Source: Sipunculus nudus (Eukaryota > Annelida > Sipuncula > Golfingiida > Sipunculidae). Taken from it: a stretch of 64,000 bases of DNA. The notes under the pieces were generated by a model that was not told where the DNA came from, did no database searches, and saw only the letters and a program-made list of their open reading frames with translations. The stretch lies in the NCBI GenBank assembly GCA_026874595.1, contig CM049310.1, positions 15,850,058 through 15,914,057 of the forward strand. The letters run 5' to 3'. The translations under genes were made by a program, and so were the position numbers. Shown in pieces: positions 13,563 to 26,889 of this stretch. Position 1 is the stretch's first letter, and every line of letters starts with the position of its first letter.

Positions 13563-13613
<51 letters not shown>
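13563..13613. repeat. (TA)n microsatellite
   Basis: About 50 bp of pure TA immediately after a MITE end; it may have grown from the TA target site. Confidence 0.95.
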
Positions 13614-13616
<3 letters not shown>

Positions 13617-16599
13617 TATTTAACCGTCGGCACAGAGTGTGACCGCTAACTTAAACCGACCTAATAGAAGAAATAACAAGAACTTGAGAGCTGCCATGTT
13701 GGAAAAAGAACCAATTTGTCATAAAAAAAACACTCATCAATGATCTTTCTAAGAAAAGTCGACATGTGGACAGGTATGCAGACAGGATAAAGATGAAAAG
13801 CTCACAAGTTCTCCTGGCCCTGATAAACCGCTTTGCCTTGGCGCTGTGTGCAAAGTGGGGCCTCTCGTATCCCCGTTGTGCGTCTATATTTAAAAAAAAA
13901 ATCTTTGGGCAGCAAAGGTTTTTGTGTTTTTAAGGGATTGCGACCTCAGTCTTTGCATTAACTCCTCGCCCGATCTCTGTAAGTCGTCTGCAAAAGCTTT
14001 TTTTTTCTATCAACTCACAGATGCTGACCTCTTTTTTCTGTATACAGTAATAAATGTCCTTTTTGATCAATACATATGCATAAATTAGGCATAAAATTAA
14101 CGAATAATTTCTCGAGATCACTCGTACAGAAACTGGTGACGTAAATTTAAGAAGCTAATTAATTTTTGGAAATAGGTAGTCCATTCTTTGATTTTCTCCG
14201 TCTGTTAACTGCATGGAAGAAATTAAAGCTTCTATTCATCAGATTTATTTTCTTAACGTTGTCTTTTTCTCTCCTCAGAAATCTAAATAACAACAGGGGT
14301 TATTGTTATCTTGTCCCTGGTTGCATTTTGTGTTAAGGCAAGACAAGAAAGGATACTTTCGTGTTTAATTTCATTTTTTCGGGAACCCACACATATAGCA
14401 TGCTACGTCATCGAGCTGGAACACACAGACTTTACAAAGTATAGAGAGGTCACTTCGGACAGTTGTGTATTCCGAGATAGCAGTGTTTTGAAACTTAATT
14501 ACTTACATATATATACAGACTGCAATCAGAGCTGTGCACACCTGGGCCAAATTGTGTGATACACAGTAAGAAAATCAAACTAACAGTGTCAATATATTGC
14601 TGATGGATGGCGTTATCAAAAACCAGGTTGGCCAGGACTGCTGGTCCTTTCATGAAAACACATTTCCTGGATCAGACGCTCTTGTAAAGCTGAGAGGTTA
14701 ATCAAACTACCCTCCAGTCCGCGCCTTGTATACTCTGTTGAAGAGGTATTATATTGGAGGAAGGGATATTTGCTGGAGCTTGTATAGTCGGCTCGGCCCC
14801 GGTATGAGGATATCGATAGCCTGGTCTGCATGCACCGTCTGGTATTGGGTCTACCGGAAGCTTGGCCTATGATCGCGCATGCGCCGACCAAATACTTGAC
14901 CAACGGAAAACCAACTATTAGCCAACACATAAAAAAGTACACAATTACATAAAGTCATCCAAAAAGGTTAAAAATATAAGGAGGTCTTACTGAATAAAAC
15001 ATAAGTAAAAGGTAATGAGTTAATTCGATATGACTTTTTGTCCTATAGAAACAAAATCAGTAAGACACAAAAGGCCACGTGGTGTATAGCGTTTATTTAG
15101 TCACGTGACCAGTCCAACCTTTGTTTACACGAGCCCGTGTATGCCCCCCTTTCCTACCAGGTGTACGGGGACTGTTTTTCATCCTTGAAAGCAGGGCAAG
15201 ATTATGGCTAGATGGCCTGTTTGGCAAACACATACTACCCTTGCATGATGGCCAATTTCTAAGGTAAAGCTGCCAACTTTTCAGGTGGTTTCAGGAACGA
15301 ACCCTGACAAAGGGGTGCACTGGGACTTCCCTATATATCATAACAAGTGCTGTACCAGCCTGATTCTCAGCAAACTCCAGCGTTTGCACGGCACACGTTT
15401 ATTATCTAATTTTTAGTTTATCTAGTTTAATTCATGCTTCAAATATGGGTAATTTTTCGCAAAATTGTCGAATTAGGTTGAAGAAGTTGTTAGCATGGCC
15501 AATATGAAAACTCTCCATTAACTCTCCATTACTTTCCCTTTTCCATGCAAGAAACATTTTATGAATTGCCAAATTGCATCCGAGGTCAAGGTTCGCCTTT
15601 CGATTGCCATATGTTTAGCATAATCTCAATTAAAATTGACCATCGGTCTTTTTTCTCTGTCCGCAATTCAATTTAGGGAATCAAAAATGTTTGTTTTGTT
15701 GGGAAATATGAAATTCAGGTATATACGCAAACCATTTGCCTGGTGGTGTCAGCTGTTACAAATAGCACATTTCTGTAGGAAATCTAGTTATTAGGTTGTC
15801 CAAAAGGCATTATACAGATGTTAGACAGAAAAGTTTAATAAGAGGTCAAACGCAGCCTCGTCCATTGCCTTAATTTTATCCCCGCTTAGTTTTGTTAATC
15901 ACCTGTCCAAATGTATAGACAACGTTGGATATTGAATTTGTTAACCGATGAAAGGATAACTTGCATTGCCAAATCAGATACACGAGGAACTATGAGTATG
16001 GAACCAGTCTATTAGCACCTACTTTGTCTGGTTCAATTTTTTACACCTATATTTGGCGTCAGCAGCTCCATATATAGCCGGATAATATAATCCGTAAAAA
16101 TGTATGCTGCATTTCGATTTTATTTTTTAAATTTGTTCTTAAAGTCTTCTCGGTTCTCCCGTCATGTAATACATAAAACCCACTCTTATTACAAATGCCA
16201 TCAAGGTCGAACCTGCTTCTTATCTGACTCACATGACAATGGCATATAGGGATTTAGAATTTTTATGTTACGAGTCCATTTGCGGGCATGCTTTGTGTGT
16301 GTCCATATAGTCGTTTGACGATGCGGTTCTCAGGTGTTTTAGCTTTTCAAAATGACACTCAGTAGTTTCAGTATACGCTTCCGTAAATACCACTATACAT
16401 GCCTGAGCCGGTTGGGGAGAAACCGTACAACAGCCATACGCCAGACCAAACACTGAACGACAAAAAATGGTCTCTGTCTTTCTTCTTTGTGTAGGATTTA
16501 AGCTTTTTAATTATACTTCAGTCTCTCATCCTTTCTTTAATAAAGATAAAACCCTACCGCCTGACATCATGCAAATAATAAAATCGCTTCAGAAGGGGC
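13614..16599. other. Non-coding; paired CACGTG palindromes at 15.08-15.11 kb
   Basis: The longest ORF (minus, 14942-14616, 108 codons) has no recognisable motif or codon structure. CCACGTGG (15075-15082) and GTCACGTGAC (15100-15109) are perfect E-box palindromes 26 bp apart centre to centre. Nothing else was recognised. Confidence 0.4.
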
Positions 16600-16880
16600 T
16601 GCTTTTAAATATTCATCAGATGTGTCCTTGAGGCTGTAATGAATATTCATTGAATAGGTCATGGGTCACCTTACACGCCAACGGTGCCTAGTTAATAGAA
16701 TTCATTTATGGCGGAAGAGATTCATCGTTTAATGGCGACCTTGCGCCTTAGGCACCGCGGCAGGTCCCTCTATCGCCTGACTGAAAAGCGCGCCAATTGA
16801 CGTGGGGTGCACTTATTTGACCCCATAGGTTCATCCGCTACTGGTAAACATTTCCTTTCCTTGCCTGTACGTGGCATCGG
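16600..16880. promoter_or_regulatory. Candidate regulatory element, GC-richer island with POU-type palindrome
   Basis: The perfect 14-bp palindrome AATGAATATTCATT (16638-16651) resembles a dimeric POU/octamer site. It is followed within 150 bp by CCTTGCGCCTTAGGCACCGC and GCGCGCCAATTGACG, which contrast with the AT-rich flanks. No transcript or gene is visible beside it, so the regulatory role is inference only. Confidence 0.3.
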
Positions 16881-17926
16881 TCACACTGTACCCGATGAAC
16901 CCATTGTGAACTTAATAACATGCCAGTTCTGCCTGGAACGTTTACATTCCGTGAACACATAAACATCTTTAAGGAACCGATACATAAATCATACTTGTTT
17001 ATCTGTTTTTAGGAACCAATGAAACGTTACAAACAGTTATTGATACTAGAACAATTTCTATAATTTATTTTATTAATCAGCAAAAACAAAGAAAAGGGTT
17101 ATTAATCTTATAAATTTTTTAAAGATTTTTAAAAGAAATCACTGAAGGTGTTTAAAATTGAATTTGTCAAAATGAAGAAAGGTGACTTTCCATACTTAAA
17201 AAAGGTATGGATAGAGAATCGTTGATATAGTTTGAAATGCTGGTTCAACAAAATGCAATATAAAATTAAAAAAAAAATACATCCCGGCAAAACACATGAT
17301 CCTATGTATACATATGTGGAACTACATGAAACGTTATTTTTCAAAACGTCTTCAAATGGTATTACATCCATGTAAGAAAATTAAATCAGTTAGTGCACAC
17401 GAAATATAATTGTATCTTACCGTGTCGACACCCGGCCTTCGTAAATGGATTAATTGATAATTAGAAAGAAATGGTACACACGATTGATTAACCCTGAACA
17501 ATCAAACGGTCCTTGAAATTCGCTCTTTGACTGGATACTCATAAAAAATGTATGGGGTCTTCACTGGCCTTAGTCCCACACCTCCACAAAGTTTCGTGGA
17601 AAATGGTAGTCAGTGTCGTGCTGCATAAGCATGCTAACCGATAAATAAAACAACAAATAAACACGGGCGAAGACATGACCTCCTTCGTAGAGATAATAAG
17701 CTTGACCAAACAGATCACTTTTATATAGAGTTCGCCTCTCCCTTCACAGCTTGCTGAATTCAGATAAAACGGAAAATTAAATGCCTCGAAATGAAGAGTT
17801 TTACATTTCCAGTGATGATATGTCATAACACTTGTTAGGTCTCTGATGCTTTCAAACTGAAATTTATTTTAACACAGGAACCAAGCCTTATCTTGTCTAA
17901 ATCGGTATATACCGTTCAAGCCATTT

Positions 17927-17930
<4 letters not shown>
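16881..17930. other. Non-coding, nothing recognised
   Basis: AT-rich sequence with unsupported ORFs only. Confidence 0.4.

Positions 17931-17975
<45 letters not shown>
17931..17975. repeat. (AT)n microsatellite
   Basis: About 45 bp of uninterrupted AT. Confidence 0.95.
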
Positions 17976-17978
<3 letters not shown>

Positions 17979-18700
17979 AATATAATCTTCGTTAATTTGT
18001 AGCGGACAAAGGTTAAAAGAAAATTCTATATTCTGGATCGCCCCGAAAGTTTGAGGTAAAAAATGCTGAGTCTAACAAGATTTCTGAACACCAATTTAGT
18101 ACATTTTACACATCTTGTTGTTGTGGTTTTTTTTTTTTTTTGGTTTCAATAAGACAATGCAACGGTACGCCTATTATTTCTCATAAGCGCACGTTGCTGC
18201 AGTTGGTGGAAGGGAATTAAACTAGATTTTCAGGTTTTATCATAAGAGGTTCTTTCTAGCTTTCAATATCCGCAGATTCTGGCGTGCTGACCGGCTGACC
18301 AGGTTCTTCGTCTTCTTAAAGTATCGTATACAATAAAAGCAAGTGATCGGTCAGTACCTACAGCGAACTGTAATGCTGTCGTAGCGAGCTAATGAAAAAG
18401 CCGATTCATATAACTTTGTTAACGATGTTAAATATTTTATTCAGAAAAAAATTACAAATGCACGGGGTTTATATTATGTAATTGTTTGCAAAATGGCTGG
18501 GAATTTATAACATATTATTTATTCAACATCGAACTGTTTTGACAAGCCCCTTAGGAAAACTGTGCGCATGTTGTAGCCAGGTGAGTTATTTATTTAACTT
18601 CTTTACATATTTTATGCTGTCGGTACCAGTTGTACGGATGATCGGCCCTCACACTGATCGCTGTCACTGAGCTTCATCTAAATAATCGGTAACTCTTCGA
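17976..18700. other. Non-coding, nothing recognised
   Basis: A T19 run lies near 18128. No supported gene. Confidence 0.4.
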
Positions 18701-18960
18701 GCAGGGGCGGATCCAGGATTAAGGAAAAGGAGAGGTTCAACCCAGGATGACTAATGACAAAATCTATGAAAGTTCCCCACGTCCAGAAAAATAGTGGTCC
18801 AGGATCCAGGTTTAAGGAAAAGAAAGGGTTCAACCAAGGAGGACTGATGACAAAACCTCAAAAAATGTCCCTTCATCCGGAAAGGGGAGGGGGTCCAGGC
18901 AGCACACATTGGTCTTAGGCCCATATGAAAAGGTTGCGGCAACTAGAAAAGGGGGATCTC
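18701..18960 (+). mobile_element. hAT-like transposon end with an internal 92-bp duplication
   Basis: CAGGGGCGGATCCAGGATT at 18702 is the style of terminus often seen on animal hAT elements. From 18708 a block of about 92 bp is repeated at 18800 with the shared words GGATCCAGG, TTAAGGAAAAG, GGTTCAACC and TGATGACAAAA or TAATGACAAAA. I found no matching right end, so this is a remnant. Confidence 0.5.
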
Positions 18961-18991
18961 CAGTTCTGTTTTATGCTGTTCATTGATAAAA

Positions 18992-19018
18992 GAAGAGAGA
19001 GAGAGAGAGAGAGAGAGC
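18992..19018. repeat. (GA)n microsatellite
   Basis: About 13 GA units just beyond the hAT-like remnant. Confidence 0.9.
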
Positions 19019-19727
19019 GAAGGGGGAGGAGAAAAAAATACTAAGAAATAACTCACTACCTCCTGTATCAGCCGTATTGAAATAATCTTTAACGCAATAA
19101 TGAATATATCTGTAACCAAACTATAAAGATCATATGTGTCAAAACCATCTGTAGTTATGCATGTATCGACATCTACCGGTATATAAAGCTACTTTTAATC
19201 TAGCGGGGCTACTGTGGCAACTACTCGCGAACACCTGGCGCACGGACCTGTGCATGTATACAGCTGAGTGCTACATGCTTATTAAGCCCAAACGACTGGA
19301 GAGTGGCAACACAGAAAGCACTACAGGTAGAATGCGGATGGTTTATAGCCCGTTTAGTCTGTCTGCTCTTTGGGCTATCTGGCTGCCACTGAGGGCCAAC
19401 ATGACTCACTGTAAAATCTCCCATCATCTTTCACCCTCGTTCCTTTTGCATGACGATTTATCTGTTATCTGTAGATGGTGTTTAGGGTCCAGGCCCTTAT
19501 TGTTTCTCAGCTTTATTTTATGTTTTCCTGTGTGTTGAATATATCATTATATTATACAGTCTGATATGAAATTATTTAATATAACAAATTAATATAATAT
19601 GAAGTAATATAATTTAATGTCATATTAAGTAAAGTAATGAAACATGACGATTATGCTTCGTCTTTCTTTCTTCTACAGAGCCTTCAATTAGATTTAATGC
19701 CCCTTAATTTCACAGATTATAATTATG

Positions 19728-19732
<5 letters not shown>
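19019..19732. other. Non-coding, nothing recognised
   Basis: The ORF on the plus strand at 19161-19538 (125 codons) has no family motif and overlaps an equally long open frame on the other strand; not supported. Confidence 0.4.
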
Positions 19733-19765
<33 letters not shown>

Positions 19766-19818
19766 CTATAATATAATATGATAAAATGTAATATAATATA
19801 ATATAATATAATATAATA
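19733..19818. repeat. (AT)n and (TATAA)n microsatellites
   Basis: AT run to 19761, then pentanucleotide ATAAT/TATAA units to about 19818. Confidence 0.93.
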
Positions 19819-22749
19819 GACGTTGTATCTCCTGCATTTGAGAGACATAACTCGCACACGTTTTCATGAGAGGTTTTTTTTATGGCGTTTTTACAAGTTT
19901 CACAAGCCGAAAAGACTCTCAGCCGCCGTAATGTTTTGCCGTTTTTACGTTTTAACGAAATCACCAAAGACAACTTTGACATTCATAGCAGACATTTAAT
20001 GCCTCACAAGCCGTTAAAAATGAGGAGAAGGTCACACTTGTGCAAGTGTTTCGGGATGTTTTAATCCCCCATAGAACTCGGAAGGTTATCATGAATCCCC
20101 TTCAGCGGCTTAAAGACGTAAAATCTGTTCTAGAGGCCGTTTTCTGCAAATAACTTTTACAGAAATAGGGCCCACTGAAGCACAAAATGGCGCTTCGGTC
20201 GGAGCAAAGCGAAATGAATAGAACTGAATGGTGATTTTATGTTGCATAAATGAAGAGTCATTTCTTTAACCTATTTGTGGGTACATAGCCACTCGGTAAG
20301 CTGTTTAGTATTGGCTCGATGTAATATATATTGATTTTTTCATTTCCGTCTTCGAAGTAAGAACGTTACAAAATCAAATCAAACAATTACGGAACCTTTA
20401 AAATATCAATAAATCCTCAGACCTTATCTAATATGGATAAATGAATTCTTAGGAAAAAAGTTATAATGGTAACATAGTTCATAATAAGCAATTTATTATT
20501 AATAAATATTTTGTTTTTAAGGGCATATACATATTTATTTTATGACACTTTTTGTCAAGTATTGAAATACGGCATACATTTAAATTTTCTTTATTAATAT
20601 CAAGTTCAAATTAATAATGCCTCATTATCTCTCAGCTTGAGTACCCGACTGTGCAGTTCCCTTTTCAAATTATGTAAACTAGGAAGAAATATCTGCCTAA
20701 CCCTAATGGTCTAAATATTATGAATTAACTTTATATAGAAGACGCTCATGCCCTATCATTATTAGCTTTGTCCTTCCATGGGCATTGTTTTAGAACGACA
20801 GCAGCTGAACTATAGGTTGATGATACGTTTTTAAGTATAGATAGTTTCTGTGCATTCACGCATACATTTTATTCGCTGCAAGCAGTACGACAACTTTGAG
20901 AATTTTCAATTATGTCCTCTGATATTTTTTACTCACGTTCTCCATTACATTGTGGATATTTTCTATATTGTATAGGCATTTTGAACTTTCGGCCGTAGGC
21001 CTATTTGCAGACTAAAATTTCTTTCCTTCTTTACTTAACCGCGAGGCCCTACTAGATCACCTAGTGCATGCTATCCTTGTCTTGTTTATGTAAAACTGGC
21101 TTACAGCCTATATAACCGTGACATTGTTCTTGCGCCGGGCCTCAGTTGTGATGTAAGATTTCTGACATTCAAAATAAGGTACTTTGATTTCGAGCCCTCG
21201 GTCGACAATGAGAGACTTATAACGGCATTCTTTCATTACAGGCATGCATATTTGTCCGACCATGTAATGACATTCCACGTGTGTCGATCGCTGCTTCAAA
21301 CTGCTTCTGGCTGTCAGAGACATATGAGGTAAATTATACTGACATTGTGAGCCGTAAGCCGTGTGCCGACGATACCTGTTTCTATATTACAAAACCTCAT
21401 CTTATGAAGTTATAGAAACAAAGGCATTCCTTTGTGATAATTAATGCAGATTAGTATGATCGTTATTGTCAACATGCTTCTGCGTGCGATCATCTATGCA
21501 TCAATACGACCATAGGAAACGGGTTGCCCTGATCTACAATTGTGAACAAAATCAAAATGAGCGACCTTTAACATTTATGTAAACCTAATAGTCTGAAGCT
21601 CTGCTTGAAATGGCGCATACTGGCCATTTTTTCTCTTAAGAATACATCTATTCTGTTATTGTCCCAGTATCCTTGAAGGGATGTAACACTCTTAAACAGA
21701 CGAGCTCCTTGGGCCAACACTAAGTAACTAAGCTCCTTGAGCCATTTTAACTTGGTTTATCCGAAGTAGTCTGTGCAGACATGGATACCCTGGCCAGATT
21801 AATAATAAAATTTTGCTGTGTTCTACACAAAATAGGCCTGTATGTGTCACTGTTCACCAACACCGTGCGGGGCTGTATTACAAACAGGTCAGCTCTAGAG
21901 CAAAGCCGACCAATGGCCCTCACAATGGAAAAGAACCCTGTTAAATAAAAGCATGTTTTGGTGAACAAGATTATCTCAACCCTTCCCCTCCTTTCATGAA
22001 AATCCGTTCATAAATGTGTCAGAGTAAAACCGACAACAGACAAATCAACCAAGTTATCAGTAACCAACAAAAGGAACTTCACTTCGCCAATTGGAGGTAT
22101 TAGGGTGAGCCAGCTGTGTTCAAGATATAGCAGTATCTATAGTATATCTAACTGTTACGGACATTCAACAATAGTATATGACACATCTACATATATCAGG
22201 TCCCGCAGCATTTTATGTGTCCGTGCTGTGGACTGCTAATATCTGTGGCAAACCCAAAAACCATCTTTAAAATTGGTGGGGGGGGGGGGGGGGGGCCTTC
22301 GTGGATCTTGGTTTGGGGTTCTCTTTTGAAATCACTTGGTTTTTGTAAGAGTTTTTCAGGTGGTACGGGAATATTTTTTTTAATATCCGAAAACTGCAGT
22401 TATACATTCATCATTGCAATAAAAAGTGTTCTTTACACTAGTTATACTAGGCATTGTTTTTTTTTCATTTCCAATTTTTATATGACAAACGAAAATGCTA
22501 TTCCAGTGAGTCAGTGGACATACACGCACACAGACATTGACCGCAGTGTAAATTGTGACGTATAGAAATTGAGGTACAAATAAATCTAGTGCAATCAGCG
22601 CTCATTGTTATAATCATTATAACGCAGAAACCACGTGACACTGCCTGCTTGCATGCAGTTCCTGTTCAGCTCATTGTCCCCCTGAGGCTTGTTAAATTAG
22701 ATATTTTTTTCCTCTCGATAATGTATGTGTTCTGCCGCAAACACATTAT
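19819..22749. other. Non-coding, nothing firm
   Basis: A G18 homopolymer lies near 22278-22295. Short ORFs only, none recognised. Confidence 0.4.
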
Positions 22750-22935
22750 TCAGGGGAGAGCCGGTGCCACCAATCGGTCGTGGGTCGTTATTGCCGCTTT
22801 GCGTGCGGTAAGAACTCAGGCGGGACCAATACCGCATGCCTGCGTGCATCGTGCCCTCGGCTATGACGTCATAACTGACCAATGAGCTGCTGTAAAAACT
22901 GGATTGCCCGTGACATTAAACAGATGAGTCACAAT
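22750..22935 (+). promoter_or_regulatory. Promoter-like cluster: three CCAAT boxes, CRE and AP-1 site
   Basis: CCAAT pentamers at 22770, 22826 and 22879 lie on the plus strand with nearly regular spacing (56 and 53 bp). A perfect cAMP-response palindrome TGACGTCA is at 22864-22871 and a perfect AP-1 site TGAGTCA at 22925-22931. The block is GC-richer than its flanks. No downstream exon is recognisable, so it could be a promoter of an unseen gene, an enhancer, or chance. Confidence 0.35.
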
Positions 22936-23264
22936 ACGTAATGGCAATATTGGATTCATTTCTAATCGCACGTAATGTCCGTAAAATTCCCATTAATTGC
23001 AAAAAGGATGTTTTAGCACGTGTCACCATCTGCCTCAGTATTCATTCAGTCACGCATATCGATTTATCGTATTATTGTTATTGTATTCATTAATAGTTAC
23101 TTTATTCACTTGCCATTTTCGGATCAAACAATACGATTAAAACGAACGTTAACAACAGGCATTTGAATTTTATACATTTATGATTAAATCTATTCGCAGA
23201 TTCAACATGAATGCTGAAAGAACGCATCGACATGAATGTTTGCACCTGGCACAGCCTATATATA

Positions 23265-23442
23265 AAGTAAAACCTCGCCTGACGACCACTTCGGTTAAGT
23301 GACCACCTCAAAATAACGACCCCGTTTCCACGGTCCCAATTCTTTTATACTCTTTATATCAGACTTCGCTTAGACGACCGCTTTGAAAATGCGACCACTT
23401 TATTTAGGTCCCATTGGTGGACATAAATTTGTGGTTTCAGTG
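23265..23442. mobile_element. pogo-like MITE, copy 2 (178 bp)
   Basis: The left end is AAGTAAAACCTCGCCTGACG and the right end, read inward, is CACTGAAACCACAAATT, each flanked by TA inside TATATA runs. It is collinear with the 13.4-kb copy through CTCAAAATAACGAC, CACGGTCCC, CTCGCTTAGACGACC and GCGACCACTTTAT. Non-coding. Confidence 0.8.
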
Positions 23443-25099
23443 TATATATATATATATATTATTTCACGTGTTGTAACAAGAATTTTCTTTTACAGAATCC
23501 AATGGCCTATATAACTTGATACATAAAAATAAATTGCTAAAAATTAAACAATCTACACCACTCTAGGAAAAACAAATTTTCTAAAGATTGTGATACAAAT
23601 TATATTCCCTGGATTTTCATCCTTATTTCTAAACATACAGGCAAAATACCAAGACATATTTCAGGATATACCAAAGACACAAACACACGCACGCACGTGC
23701 GTTACCATTAGTGATGTATCATGGATGATGATTGAGTTTAAAAAGACAGTTCCATAACCTCTCTGGCAATGAGGGAACGGGATCGCAGTCTCTGCGATAA
23801 ATGTTGAAATAGGTAGAATATTTATACCAGACTCAGACTCGAGTACTTGTTACCATGACAACACTCCAGAAGGGTGATTTGAAAAAATAAATCGGCATTT
23901 TAACGTGTTTTTTTTTTCCTACTGTGACCTATATGTGCTTTTTTGTGTACAGAGGATAAACGGCTTATACGTTTGATCTGGTCGTGTGTACTACATGTTT
24001 AAAGGTCCTGTAAAATGTGTATGACGATAACACCTTGTTTTATTTGTTAGATTAACAGACAGAATTTGTATCGAGATGAAGGACTGCTTTAAATGTTACA
24101 AAATGTAGGACTACACGAGTACTCGGTCGGATTTTGGACTCGAGTATTCAGTTACAGCTAATCCGACACCACTACTCGAGCACTGTGCCTTTCAGCCCTA
24201 TATGCGATCGAACTTTGCGTATATTTGTGTGAAACAAATAACCACTGTTTAAAATTTTACATGGTTCTATAATTTATGATATAATAAAGCTCTTGATAAC
24301 TCTATCGATTAAACTCGGCCAGATTTAGATGAACATGCATAACACACTTAATATCACAAAAGACCATCATTTTCCAGAGGGATGTTACTAACTTTATTGG
24401 TAAAATCAACATGGAATCCCCGATCCAAGGGGGTTACGGAGGGATTTGATAAAGTTTAATGTTGGTTAAAGACCTGGGAGCTAATGATGTATATTTGCAA
24501 AGTATAAATACAGAGTACAAATTAGTAGAGTCGATTTGCAAAACTAAGGTTTGTATACCACACCATGCAGGAATTTTAGTGCAGTTTTATTATTTGCAGG
24601 AAATTTGAATATCCCCGTATTTTACGAGAAAGGTGCCTTTCTAATTGCAGGCACATCACAAATATTTATTCTAATTTCTTGGTTTCTTGGGGGTAACAGA
24701 TACCCGTTGGATGCCATACATATAACAGAAACAGAACTAACCCCTGCCTAAGCCAGATTCCATCTGAAGATATATTCTAATCTAAAACTACACCGAAACA
24801 CATGTTATATATGGACAATTTATTATCATGCGATTAAAATGTCACCACCTGGGAAGGCTGACTTTACTCCGCGGAGCAAATATTCAATAAGTCCAGAATA
24901 CCTGCTGATGAAATGAAATGTTATCATGTTCTTGTAGTGGCTACGCCTTATTCAAAGTAAGACCTATTATTATATATAGCAGCAGGATCGATTCGTACAT
25001 AACATTAAACGGTAAACCCAAAATATGTATGGTTGGGTGTATATACGCGGAGTGACACAATGTGTCTGCGCACACAAGCACGCACGTGCACTGTCATGC
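23443..25099. other. Non-coding; cluster of ACTCGAGTA words
   Basis: CTCGAGT or CGAGTACTCG-type words recur at about 23835, 24116, 24151 and 24175, suggesting a decayed repeat. No gene was recognised. Confidence 0.4.
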
Positions 25100-25900
25100 G
25101 TAGTGAAGGATTGTGGGAAGATACAAGACTCTTCTTACCTTGGAGGGCGAAAGCCAAGGCCAACGACCATAGGTTCGCGCCGGCACAGCCGAAAACGTCC
25201 GTTCCTGGTTAGAATAATCACTGCTTCCAGGCAACGTCACGTGACAAGGGCCCTTGCAATGTATTAAACAAGAGCTGATCCCTTTAGCAGTTGCTGTGAA
25301 AGTCTCGCCGCACCAAATCTAGCATGAAGTGTAATTTAGTCACATTTCCCGTTCGTTATAAACATAGATGATACTACATTTGCTCATCCCCCCGCCAGTT
25401 TCAGCAGAGAGCCAGTGCTCGCTAATGGAACCTCATTCCAGCGGCTGTGCCCCAGGAGCAAATTGTATTGCAGGCGTCCGCTGGCTGGCCGCGGCGCTTT
25501 GCTTTAACAGACTTCCATGCTGGAACAGCCAGGCAGAGCCTGTGGCCCTTCAAACAAGCCAGGGTTCTTGCGGACCAAGCTAGGCGGCCGTTTCCACGGT
25601 TCGACTGATCCTTCCATCTATCATTTCCATGGAAACGAGTCTTATTTGCTCACGTTATTTTCAGTTTAGGAATCTTGTGAGAATATTGGGGCGTGCCTCC
25701 ACTATTGCAATGGTTTGCAGGGAACCCGCAAAGCTCACAGGCCGATCGATTGGGCATACCTTGGACAGATCCATTTCACACGCTGCGAGATGTCAATCAT
25801 TTCTGACCAGCCGACAACACGCCCAGCCAGCGTCCACATGCACAGGCTTTACCGGCTTCAGCCAACGTCATCAGGATAATTGGCACATGTGACGTCAGAA
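25100..25900. other. GC-rich, possibly conserved or regulatory stretch
   Basis: Markedly higher GC than the flanks across about 800 bp. It holds GTCACGTGAC (25236-25245), TTTCCATGGAAA (25624-25635) and CCGCGGCGC-type words. Several ORFs of 70-90 codons cross it, but none shows a protein motif or convincing splice sites. It could be a conserved non-coding element or a diverged exon cluster. Confidence 0.3.
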
Positions 25901-26404
25901 GGGTCTGTTTATAATTAACCAGGTTTTTATTAACGTGTGTGCACTGCGGTGCTCAAATTCCCAGAGTCATGCTTAAATTAGCCTGAATCGCTATCAAATC
26001 TATTTCTCTGGTGACAGAATTTGATATATTAAATAGCAATAATGCTCATGACAGCAACCTACGGGAGATAAGCATACGCATGTAGATTTATTGCACGCCC
26101 TTGGATAAAGGGGTTTGTTAGGGGGATTTATACACACACCAAGTTTATGTTTTGATCCTTGTATGCCTATCTTTATGTATGACTGAAAGTACCATCTGAA
26201 ATTGCAGGAATATTTCTGCGAAATTTTTAATAAAGACCGACTTCATGAAAGGAAAAGTTAATTTAATTTTTAATTAATTAAAAATAATTAAAACTGGTTA
26301 AATACATCTAGATTTATACGTCTGTCTCTTTATCTGTCCACAGTACTTATCTAATAAAAGATTTAATTTCAATTAAAGATACAGAAAAATGGTTCTGTTG
26401 CAAG

Positions 26405-26408
<4 letters not shown>
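25901..26408. other. Non-coding, nothing recognised
   Basis: AT-rich sequence, no supported feature. Confidence 0.4.
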
Positions 26409-26464
<56 letters not shown>

Positions 26465-26501
26465 AAAACAGTATATATACAGATGTATGTATGTATATAT
26501 G

Positions 26502-26555
<54 letters not shown>

Positions 26556-26563
26556 GAGAGAGA
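26409..26563. repeat. (AT)n, GTATAT and (GA)n microsatellite cluster
   Basis: AT to 26462, ATGTATGT/ATAT mixed repeats, AT again near 26500, then GA from 26519 to 26563. Confidence 0.95.
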
Positions 26564-26889
26564 AGAAATATATGTATAATGATATAAACGTATAAAAATA
26601 TATCTTTAGAAGCTCATAATGCAGATGTTGTATTAAGTAGCATGTCTTTCATTAACTTTTAGTCATTATCCGTGTCTTGATAATCATAATCATGATCATG
26701 AAAATGATATATAAATCTTATCCCTCTTAATTAATCAATGCTAATTATATATTCAACGCAGTATAAATATAAGAAAATATATCGCGCTGACCAAAATAAA
26801 ACGGTATATGACGGTGTGACGTGAATGCCAAAATAAGAGATCGTATCATGATTATCAGTGCACGCGAGTATGTCAGCACATTAATTATA

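Noticed and set aside
14616-14942. 108-codon minus-strand ORF
   Set aside because: No motif, no codon structure, no splice partners.
25368-25892. ORFs of 71 and 87 codons in GC-rich DNA
   Set aside because: Rare stops are expected in GC-rich DNA. No motif or convincing splice sites; treated as possibly regulatory instead.
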